The notes under the pieces: model-generated
What the model was told of the DNA's origin: nothing
The model's database searches: none
Seen by the model: the letters and a program-made list of their open reading frames with translations, nothing else
Program-made: the position numbers and the translations under genes
NCBI GenBank assembly: GCA_017548045.1
Contig: JAFYNR010000003.1
Coordinates: forward strand, 25,838-89,837
Source: Clostridia bacterium
Lineage (GTDB): Bacteria > Bacillota > Clostridia > Oscillospirales > Acutalibacteraceae
DNA length: 64,000 bases
Reading direction: 5' to 3'
Shown: in pieces, positions 8,602 through 15,732 of the stretch
How positions within the stretch are numbered: position 1 is the stretch's first letter
Layout of the letters: each line of letters starts with the position of its first letter

Positions 8602-9546
8602 TCAAGTTTTACCGAAATTATTTCGGCTGTTCAATTTTTCAAATTCTTCATCGGTAATTTCAATTACCCTGCCGTGTTTGAAGCCGTACGGGAAAGAAAA
8701 CTGCTCGGGCACACACTGAAAATTCATATCTCCTGCCGAGGATGACACAAAAGGCACGTAGCCCATTTTCTCTTTTTCACATCCGAAAAAATCCAGCATA
8801 AGGCACCATCTTCCGTCAGGTAAAGTATAAACCGTCGGACCTTCATAGGAACCGGGATTATGTACTTCCCCGTCCATATATATTTCAAATTCTTTATCGT
8901 GCTCAAAGGGTCCGTAAAGACACTCTGAGGTTGCGTGCATATTCATTGAAGGATTGTGAGCATTCTTATAAAAAAGATGGTACGTATCGCCCACCTTCTG
9001 TATATGAGAATCCAGAATCTCATTATCCTTGGTGAAGTAAAGCTCGGGCATTGAAAACATTTCAAAATCCTTGGTTCTACTGCAATAAATCGACATATGC
9101 TTATAATCCGTTTCGGCAACGGTTGAACCCCAATGAATCAGATATTCTCCGTTTTCTTCATCATAAAACACCTCAGGCGCCCACATACAGCCGAAATCAT
9201 CTCTGCCGAAATAAACCAGCTTTTCCTCGGAAAAATCAACAAGATTGTCAGTTTTCCACATTCTCAGACACTTACTTCCCGTTCTGTTGACATTGTGCCA
9301 ATCAACATTATGGTTTTCATCCATCCGATTGACAATGCACAAATCGGTTGTGACAATCATAAATCCGCCGTTGTGAAGCCTTACAACCTCTATGTCACGG
9401 CATCCCTTTTCGCCAAGCTGTGCCGTCAGTACGGGATTGCCGCCGTTAACCGCCTGCCAGTTATAACCGTCACGGCTTATTCCGAAATAAACCTGCTCGC
9501 CGTCGGGTGTAAGTTTTTCTTTGAAGTGTGCAAAAAGATAAGGCAT
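8602..9546 (-). CDS. Glycoside hydrolase family 43-like enzyme
   Basis: A 314-residue protein without a signal peptide, consistent with an intracellular five-bladed beta-propeller of the GH43/GH62/GH32 fold. Supporting segments are PYLFAHFKE, YFGISRDGYNWQAVNGG, WAPEVFYDEENGEYLIHWGS (blade 2), ILDSHIQKVGDTYHLFYK and SYEGPTVYTLPDGRW, where the Glu is in the usual position of the general acid. Such proteins often act as arabinofuranosidases or xylosidases. The substrate is not proven, though the nearby araA makes arabinose attractive. The start is ATG 9546, with AAGGAG 7 nt upstream; upstream in-frame sequence is promoter DNA. It is divergent from the radical SAM operon. Confidence 0.78.
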   Translation of the reverse strand: MPYLFAHFKEKLTPDGEQVYFGISRDGYNWQAVNGGNPVLTAQLGEKGCRDIEVVRLHNGGFMIVTTDLCIVNRMDENHNVDWHNVNRTGSKCLRMWKTDNLVDFSEEKLVYFGRDDFGCMWAPEVFYDEENGEYLIHWGSTVAETDYKHMSIYCSRTKDFEMFSMPELYFTKDNEILDSHIQKVGDTYHLFYKNAHNPSMNMHATSECLYGPFEHDKEFEIYMDGEVHNPGSYEGPTVYTLPDGRWCLMLDFFGCEKEKMGYVPFVSSSAGDMNFQCVPEQFSFPYGFKHGRVIEITDEEFEKLNSRNNFGKT

Positions 9547-9577
9547 AACAAACTCCTTGGGTTTTATTTCAACACAG

Positions 9578-9606
9578 ATTATAACCCAAAATTTTATATA
9601 ATTCAA
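9578..9606 (-). promoter_or_regulatory. Promoter of the GH43-like gene
   Basis: In minus reading, TTGAAT (9606-9601) and TATAAT (9583-9578) are separated by 17 bp, about 30 bp before the start codon. Confidence 0.6.
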
Positions 9607-9632
9607 GCATCTGTCATTGTTCTTCCGTTTTA

Positions 9633-9661
9633 TTGACAAAAAAGATTGCCGATGATATAAT
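9633..9661 (+). promoter_or_regulatory. Consensus promoter of the radical SAM operon
   Basis: TTGACA (9633-9638), 17-bp spacer, TATAAT (9656-9661): both hexamers are perfect. Predicted start near 9668 gives a leader of about 28 nt with an AGGTG ribosome site. Confidence 0.85.
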
Positions 9662-9695
9662 GTTTTAATATTTTATTGATATTTCAGGTGAAATA

Positions 9696-11624
9696 ATGAA
9701 GAAGAACATATATCTTGTTCAGGTCAGTGCGGTATACGGCGAATCAGTCAAAACCGCCTATCTTCCCTATGCATCGGGCTGCCTTGCGGCTTATGCGTGG
9801 AACGATAAAAGGATTGCTGATAACTGTAACCTGGGAAGATTCATTTTCATAAGAGAAAACATTGACCGTGCCATCGACTCATTGGAGGATCCTTTCCTCG
9901 TGGGCTTTTCTTCTTACATCTGGAATATGGAATACAACCGCGAATTTGCACGCAGACTCAAAGAAAAACATCCCGGGTGCATCGTAGTATTCGGCGGCCA
10001 TAACGTTGACCCTCACGGCAAAGACCTTGCCGATATGCCCTGGTGCGATATCGTTATTCACGGAGAGGGCGAAAAGCCCTTCAAGGAACTTTTGCTTGCT
10101 TTTATCGGCAACGGTTCACTTGCAGAAGTCAGTAATATTTCATACAGAAGCAACGATGAAATTGTCAATACCAAAAAAACACCTCCCTGCAATATTGAAG
10201 ATTTCCCATCACCCTATCTTTCGGGTTATTTTGATTCAATCATTGAGGATTCGGGAATTTCACCCTCCGTTATATGGGAAACAAACCGCGGCTGTCCCAA
10301 CCGCTGTGCATTCTGCGATTGGGGTGCACTCAAGGCAAAGGTCCGTCATTTCCCTATCGAGAGAATAAAAGCCGAGCTTGATTGGATGGTAAAAAACAAA
10401 GTCGAGTACGTTTACTGTGCCGATGCGAATTTCGGTCTTTTTCCCAGAGATACCGAGATTGCAGACCTTATCATAAAGTACCGTGATACCTACGGATATC
10501 CGCAGGTTTTCAAAACAAATTACACCAAAAACCGTGATGACGTTGTTTTTGAAATAAGCAGCAAGCTTATAAATAAAGGAATCGGCAAGTCGCCTACGCT
10601 TTCGTTTCAGAGCCTTTCTCCCATGGTGCTCAGCGCAATCGGCAGAAGCAATATGGAGCTTGAGCATTTCAAGAATCTGATGATAAAATATAACAGCGCA
10701 GGTGTACCCGTTTATTCGGAGCTTATTCTCGGTTTGCCCGAAGAAACTTACCATTCCTTTGCTGACGGAATATGCACTCTGCTTGATTGCGGTCAGCATA
10801 CCTGCATAGGCATTTATCCCTGCGAGCTTTTACCAAATTCCCTGCTTGCAGACCCTTCCTATATGGAGAAATACGGCATTAAAACAGTTCGTACACCCTT
10901 CAGTCAGTACCACTGCAAACCTGCTGCCGAAGATGTAAGCGAGCTTTCGAACATTATTGTTTCAACAAACTCAATGAGCATTGATGATTGGCGCCGTTCA
11001 TTTATCTTTTCAATCTGCGTCCAGGCATTCCACAATCTCGGTCTTACCCGTGCCGTTGCAATATATCTCAGGCATGAAAAAAATATTTCATACAAAGATT
11101 TCTATGAAAAGCTCATAGAATGGCTTGATAATCAGCCCGACGATTCAGTAAGCGGCGGTGCATATGCACATCTTAAACAGCTTACCCTGGATGTCAGCGA
11201 AGGCAGAGGTACGTTCTCGGTGCCGTACGGTGAAAACGAGATCATCACCTGGAGCTTTGAGGAGTATCTTTTCTTCCGCATTTCAAAAGAACTCAGCCGA
11301 TTTTTCGATGAGCTCACCGAATTCATTAAATTGTTCGGTATTGAAGAAAGCATTTCCGACTCACTTATTTCATACCAGAAAAGCATTATCAGACAGCCCT
11401 TTGAGAGCAGTGTGACAATCACTTCCGAATATGATTTTTACGGTTACTTCAGCCGTATTTATTCGGGCGAATATGCACCGCTCGAAAAGGAATATACAGC
11501 TGTTATTTCCGAAGGCATTGAGCTTAACGGTTGGGATGAATATGCACGAATCTGCATCTGGTACGGCAGACGCGATGACGCACAGCTCAACACAGGAAAA
11601 AAGAATACTATCAAGAGGTTATAA
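9696..11624 (+). CDS. Cobalamin-binding-domain radical SAM protein, copy 1
   Basis: A 642-residue member of the B12-binding radical SAM class. Residues about 1-170 form a Rossmann-like cobalamin-binding domain (VGFSSYIWNMEYN, CIVVFGGHNVDPHG, DIVIHGEGEKPF). It lacks the DxHxxG motif, as many class members do. The radical SAM domain follows with CPNRCAFC (C200, C204, C207) ligating a 4Fe-4S cluster, then DWG. YSELILGLPEETY is the usual late-barrel segment. The C-terminal 250 residues are not recognisable. Enzymes of this class do B12-dependent methylations or ring and chain rearrangements, and the substrate here is unknown. The stop codon overlaps the start of a full-length paralogue by 1 nt. 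Confidence 0.88.
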   Translation: MKKNIYLVQVSAVYGESVKTAYLPYASGCLAAYAWNDKRIADNCNLGRFIFIRENIDRAIDSLEDPFLVGFSSYIWNMEYNREFARRLKEKHPGCIVVFGGHNVDPHGKDLADMPWCDIVIHGEGEKPFKELLLAFIGNGSLAEVSNISYRSNDEIVNTKKTPPCNIEDFPSPYLSGYFDSIIEDSGISPSVIWETNRGCPNRCAFCDWGALKAKVRHFPIERIKAELDWMVKNKVEYVYCADANFGLFPRDTEIADLIIKYRDTYGYPQVFKTNYTKNRDDVVFEISSKLINKGIGKSPTLSFQSLSPMVLSAIGRSNMELEHFKNLMIKYNSAGVPVYSELILGLPEETYHSFADGICTLLDCGQHTCIGIYPCELLPNSLLADPSYMEKYGIKTVRTPFSQYHCKPAAEDVSELSNIIVSTNSMSIDDWRRSFIFSICVQAFHNLGLTRAVAIYLRHEKNISYKDFYEKLIEWLDNQPDDSVSGGAYAHLKQLTLDVSEGRGTFSVPYGENEIITWSFEEYLFFRISKELSRFFDELTEFIKLFGIEESISDSLISYQKSIIRQPFESSVTITSEYDFYGYFSRIYSGEYAPLEKEYTAVISEGIELNGWDEYARICIWYGRRDDAQLNTGKKNTIKRL

Positions 11625-13543
11625 TGAAGAATTTATATCTGATACAGGTTGACGTTTCTGCCTGCACGGGTGCAGAGCAGGCTTACCTGCCTTACACGGC
11701 AGGTGTACTTGCGGCAAATGCATTCCGCAGCGAAACCGTCAAGGAAAACTATTGCTTCAAGGAATTTATTTTCCTTCGTGAAGATATTGACAAGGTCATA
11801 TCGAGAATGGATAATCCTGCAGTTGCAGGCTTCTCAAATTACTGCTGGAACACAGAGTATAACAAACTTCTTGCAGAAAAAATCAAAGATAAATGGCCCG
11901 ATTGTATTATTGTTTTCGGCGGCCATAACGTTCCTGAAAACAAAAGCTTTCTCGAAGAATTTTCATACATTGACATTCTGTGTCACGGCGAAGGCGAAGA
12001 AACCTTCCGTGATGTGCTGACCGCCGCACTCAGCGGAGATTTTTCAACAGTTTCTAACATTTCATACAGAGAAGGTACTGAAATTATCAGCACCGAAAGA
12101 ACGGTTCCCGGCGAAATCGCAGACTATCCTTCACCATACGTTGAAGGATGGTTTGACGGCATTATCGAAAATCATCCCGAAATAACATTCAACGCCATTC
12201 TTGAAACAAGCAGAGGCTGCCCTCATAACTGTGCATATTGTGACTGGGGCTTACTCAAGTCAAAAACCAGACTTTTCCCTATGGAAAGAGTTCTCGGGGA
12301 AATCAGATGGATGTCGGAGCATAAAATCGCATTTGTATGGGGTGCTGATGCAAACTTCGGTCTTTTTGACCGTGACCTTGAAATTGCACAGGCTCTTGTC
12401 AACGCAAAAGAAAGCACAGGATATCCCGAGCGTATGCGAATGAACTATTCAAAAACAAATTTTGAAAACGTATTTGCAATCGTAAAGAAGTTCAAGGAAT
12501 GTGAATTTGACCGCATAGGCGCAACTCTTTCGTTCCAGAGTCTTTCGCCCGAGGTTCTTCACAACATCGGCAGAAAAAATATGTCCCTCGACTTTTTCAA
12601 AAATCTCCTCACCCGTTACAACCAGAACGGTATGAAGGCTTATTCCGAACTCATTCTCGGTCTGCCCGGTGAAACCTACGAAAGCTTCATAAGGGGTATC
12701 GGTCAGCTTTTTGAAATCGGTCAGCACTATGTTTTCGAGGTATACAGCTGCATTCTCCTCCCCAATTCAATTATGGGTCAGAGCGATTTTGTTGATCGCT
12801 TCGGGCTGAAAACCGTGCGTTCCGAAATCATCCGTCACCATTTCATAACCGAGGCATTTGCCGTGCCGGAATACAACAATATTATAGTCGAAACAGAGTC
12901 AATGTCCCGCGAAATGTGGATAAGGGCTACAACGTTTTACTATCTTGCCAAAGCGTTCCACGGCAACGGTCTTCTCAGAGCATTTGCGATATGGCTTCAT
13001 TACGAAAAAAACATTCCGTATGAAAAATTCTATGACGGAACTATCGATTACTTTGAAAACAATCCCGGTCTTTTCGTTTCGGGAATTTACCGTGAAATAA
13101 AATCTCACGCCGATGAAATTTCACAGGGCAAAACCAACAGAAAGCTCGTCTATGACCCTGCAGGCGATGCTGTATGGGATGACCATGAATATCTTGTATT
13201 GAATTATCTTTCGGATAAAAACTTGTTCTTTGAAGAAATGTTGCCTTATCTGAAAAGCTATGACATTCCCGAAGATATTTTCGAAAATCTTTTTGTATAT
13301 CAGAAAAACATTCTCCGTACCCCTTGCGATGAAAGCTCCGAAATAAAGCTGAATTATGACATTCACGGTTATCTTCAGAATGTGTACGTCAACGAATATA
13401 AGCCTCTCTGTAAGCTTTCTCACACATTAAAGCTCACCGATACGGATGTAATGCGCGATTGGCCCAGCTTCGGAAAGTTTGTTGTCTGGTACGGCAGAAT
13501 GGGCTGGAAATCATACAAAGACAAGGTTGAAATAACCGAATAA
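11624..13543 (+). CDS. Cobalamin-binding-domain radical SAM protein, copy 2
   Basis: A 639-residue protein collinear with the preceding gene along its whole length, so a tandem duplicate that has since diverged. It keeps the cobalamin-domain segments (VAGFSNYCWNTEYN, CIIVFGGHNVPENK, DILCHGEGEETF), the cluster motif CPHNCAYC (C199, C203, C206) followed by DWG, and the segment YSELILGLPGETYESF. The same unassigned C-terminal region ends in FVVWYGRMGW, matching ICIWYGRR of copy 1. Its ATG shares a base with the stop of copy 1 (TAATG), so the two are probably made in equal amounts and could form a heterodimer or act in sequence. A strong terminator follows, and no precursor peptide or methyltransferase partner is adjacent. 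Confidence 0.88.
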   Translation: MKNLYLIQVDVSACTGAEQAYLPYTAGVLAANAFRSETVKENYCFKEFIFLREDIDKVISRMDNPAVAGFSNYCWNTEYNKLLAEKIKDKWPDCIIVFGGHNVPENKSFLEEFSYIDILCHGEGEETFRDVLTAALSGDFSTVSNISYREGTEIISTERTVPGEIADYPSPYVEGWFDGIIENHPEITFNAILETSRGCPHNCAYCDWGLLKSKTRLFPMERVLGEIRWMSEHKIAFVWGADANFGLFDRDLEIAQALVNAKESTGYPERMRMNYSKTNFENVFAIVKKFKECEFDRIGATLSFQSLSPEVLHNIGRKNMSLDFFKNLLTRYNQNGMKAYSELILGLPGETYESFIRGIGQLFEIGQHYVFEVYSCILLPNSIMGQSDFVDRFGLKTVRSEIIRHHFITEAFAVPEYNNIIVETESMSREMWIRATTFYYLAKAFHGNGLLRAFAIWLHYEKNIPYEKFYDGTIDYFENNPGLFVSGIYREIKSHADEISQGKTNRKLVYDPAGDAVWDDHEYLVLNYLSDKNLFFEEMLPYLKSYDIPEDIFENLFVYQKNILRTPCDESSEIKLNYDIHGYLQNVYVNEYKPLCKLSHTLKLTDTDVMRDWPSFGKFVVWYGRMGWKSYKDKVEITE

Positions 13544-13551
13544 AAGACATA

Positions 13552-13592
13552 AAACCGTTTCCTTCGTGATGAAAGAAACGGTTTGCTTTTTT
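13552..13592 (+). terminator. Terminator of the radical SAM operon
   Basis: AAACCGTTTC/GAAACGGTTT stem, 13-nt loop, then GC and six T. Confidence 0.8.
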
Positions 13593-13624
13593 GTAAATGA
13601 TATTTGCAATAAACAGAATCGATT

Positions 13625-14008
13625 TCAGAATTCAGCTATAATTTTTCTCAGAATTTCATCATCTGCCGGGCAAAAATCATAAAGTGGTATCTCATCGGGA
13701 GTTATGCATTTTATATCGTTATGTTCAAGCATACGAGGTTCTCCCTCAACAATTTCGGCATTAAAAAGAGTCAGATGTATGCTTATATCCGGGTATTCGT
13801 GGTCAACCTCAGCAAACACGTCTCCCACCTTCACGGTGACACCGATTTCCTCACGGCACTCACGGATAAGTGCTTCTTCAAGGCTTTCACCCTTTTCTGC
13901 TTTGCCGCCCACAAACTCCCACTGATATGCTCTCGTTTTTGTTGACGGGCGTTGAAATATCATAAATTTTCTTCCGTTTCTGATTAAAGCGGCAACTACC
14001 TGTACCAT
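13625..14008 (-). CDS. Nudix hydrolase, MutT-like (8-oxo-dGTP diphosphatase type)
   Basis: A 127-residue Nudix protein. The Nudix box GGKAEKGESLEEALIRECRE, continuing EIGV, starts at about residue 34 and matches GX5EX7REUXEEXGU exactly, giving the Mg-binding Glu residues. The upstream WEFVGGK and the short size fit the MutT/NudG group, which hydrolyses oxidised or non-canonical nucleoside triphosphates, but substrate cannot be fixed from the motif. The start is ATG 14008, with GGAGGGG upstream. It has its own promoter and converges with the terminator of the radical SAM operon, so it is probably monocistronic. Confidence 0.9.
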   Translation of the reverse strand: MVQVVAALIRNGRKFMIFQRPSTKTRAYQWEFVGGKAEKGESLEEALIRECREEIGVTVKVGDVFAEVDHEYPDISIHLTLFNAEIVEGEPRMLEHNDIKCITPDEIPLYDFCPADDEILRKIIAEF

Positions 14009-14026
14009 AAAAACCCCTCCGTAACA

Positions 14027-14054
14027 AGTATAAATTTAATCCATTTTCCGTCAA
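14027..14054 (-). promoter_or_regulatory. Promoter of the Nudix gene
   Basis: In minus reading, TTGACG (14054-14049) and TATACT (14032-14027) with a 16-bp spacer. Confidence 0.55.
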
Positions 14055-14200
14055 AAGTCAACAAAATCCGCTTAAATAAAACACACAAATCCCCCTCTTT
14101 TTTCTTGTGCAAACTGCACATATAAATTTCACACATTTTTGCTTTTGTTGTACCTGTATATGATTTTTATCCGTATTTCTCCGATACCGGGGATTTTTAA

Positions 14201-14229
14201 TTGACTTTGTCCTTTCTTTTATATATAAT
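14201..14229 (+). promoter_or_regulatory. Promoter of the branched-chain 2-oxoacid/acyl-CoA operon
   Basis: TTGACT (14201-14206), 17-bp spacer, TATAAT (14224-14229). The leader of about 84 nt shows no T-box or obvious terminator hairpin, which argues against leucine attenuation. Confidence 0.75.
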
Positions 14230-14319
14230 ATAATGAACCTTATAGTGCATAAGTGTTAATCTAACGCAAAAGACGCATTATTCCGTTGGAAAATGCTGTT
14301 CAAAAAAGGAGAATTCAGT

Positions 14320-15732
14320 ATGAAAAAAATCACAATCGCAGACGCCACGCTCAGAGAGTGCGCACGAAAGGGCGATATCGCCCTCAGCTTCAAGGAGAAA
14401 ATCGAAATTGCAAAGCTTCTTGATAAGCTCAACATCGACGTTATTGAAGCTGCACCCGTCACAGACGAAAAAATTGACACACTCGTATTGCGCACTATAA
14501 GCCCTCTCCTAATGAACAGCATTCTATCCTGCCCCGTCGGCAGTACGGTTGAAGAAGCAGACAGAGCCATGAAATCAATTTCAGGTGCAAAGAAGCCCCG
14601 ACTTCTCGTTTCGCTTCCCGTGTCGGCAGTTCAGATGGAATATTTTTCACATAAAAAGCCTGCTCAGATGCTTGAGCTTATCGCAACTCTTACCGCACAC
14701 TGTGCTTCAATCTGCAGTGACGTTGAGTTTGCCGCCGTTGACGCAACAAGAGCGGACAAAGCTTATCTTTTTGAAGCCATAAAAACTGCAATTGAAAACG
14801 GTGCAAAAACAGTTACCGTATGCGACACCGCCGGAGCACTTCTCCCTTCGGAATTTGCAACGCTTATTGAAGAAATCTGCGAAGCTGTTCCCGCCGCAAA
14901 GGAGGTTAACCTCTGTGCAGAGTGCAGCAATGCGCTTGATATGGCAAATGCCTGTGTATTTGCTTGCATCGGTGCAGGTGCAACACAGATCAAAACCTGC
15001 ATCGGAAGCGAAGCGCTCCCCAATCTTGAGCACGTTATGAAGGCACTGCAGGTAAAGGGTCACACTCTTGACGTAAGTTATGGTGTGAACTCAATGGCAA
15101 TCAATCACTCTGCAAACCAGATTCTCAGAATGACAAGCGAAACTCACGGCGGCTCAGTCCTCGGCAATGCAGCTTCAACAGTTTCGGCAAACGTACTTCT
15201 TGACGATACCGCTGATATTGCAAAAGTCAGCAAAGCAATAGTCACTCTCGGCTACGAGCTTTCTGAAGACGATACATCAAAAGTGTTTGAAGCATTCAAA
15301 AACGTTTCCGCAAAGAAGCAGGTCGGCGCAAAAGAACTTGACGCTCTCATTGCTACCGTTGCACATCAGGTACCTCCCACGTACAGAGTTCAGAGTTATG
15401 TTCTCAATTCGGGAAACCTTATTTCCTCAACGGCAAACATCGTTCTTGAAAAAGGCAGCAGAACACTTAAAGCCGTAGGTATGGGTGACGGCCCCGTTGA
15501 TGCCGCTTTCCGTACAATCGAGCAGATTATAGGACATCACTACGAGCTTGATGATTTCCAGATTCAGTCTGTTACCGAGGGCCGTGAGGCTATGGGTGAG
15601 GCTCTTGTAAAGCTTCGTTCAAACGGCAAGCTTTATTCGGGCAAGGGTATTTCAACAGACATTATCGGTGCAAGCATCATCGCTTACGTAAATGCTTTGA
15701 ACAAAATCGTTTATGAGGAGGAAAACGTATGA
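14320..15732 (+). CDS. 2-Isopropylmalate-synthase-like protein with altered metal site
   Basis: This 470-residue protein has the two-part architecture of LeuA. Residues 1-280 are an HMGL-like TIM barrel (ADATLREC at 7-14, CDTAGALLP near 169). The linker has the LeuA segment KKQVGAKELDALI, and residues about 350-465 form a well-conserved LeuA dimer/allosteric domain (YRVQSYVLNSG, GDGPVDAAFRTIE, GKGISTDIIGAS). The barrel is unusual: the HxH of the HCHND metal motif is replaced by C199-A-E201, and the GIGERAGN segment by IGSEALPN. Either it catalyses something other than the normal Claisen condensation or it is a regulatory homologue. The start is ATG 14320, with AAGGAG 8 nt upstream. It is first in the operon and overlaps the next gene by 4 nt. 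Confidence 0.8.
   Translation: MKKITIADATLRECARKGDIALSFKEKIEIAKLLDKLNIDVIEAAPVTDEKIDTLVLRTISPLLMNSILSCPVGSTVEEADRAMKSISGAKKPRLLVSLPVSAVQMEYFSHKKPAQMLELIATLTAHCASICSDVEFAAVDATRADKAYLFEAIKTAIENGAKTVTVCDTAGALLPSEFATLIEEICEAVPAAKEVNLCAECSNALDMANACVFACIGAGATQIKTCIGSEALPNLEHVMKALQVKGHTLDVSYGVNSMAINHSANQILRMTSETHGGSVLGNAASTVSANVLLDDTADIAKVSKAIVTLGYELSEDDTSKVFEAFKNVSAKKQVGAKELDALIATVAHQVPPTYRVQSYVLNSGNLISSTANIVLEKGSRTLKAVGMGDGPVDAAFRTIEQIIGHHYELDDFQIQSVTEGREAMGEALVKLRSNGKLYSGKGISTDIIGASIIAYVNALNKIVYEEENV

Larger units (their letters stand above)
14009..14319. other. Intergenic region with divergent promoters
   Basis: This 311-base stretch holds no gene. It contains the Nudix promoter, the promoter of the long branched-chain operon, and between them an AT-rich stretch with a 6-bp inverted repeat (TGTGCA, 3 nt, TGCACA at 14106-14120). 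The repeat could be a regulator site but is too short to claim. Confidence 0.6.

Noticed and set aside
14320-15732. Annotating this gene simply as leuA
   Set aside because: The catalytic metal motif is replaced, so normal 2-isopropylmalate synthase activity cannot be assumed.
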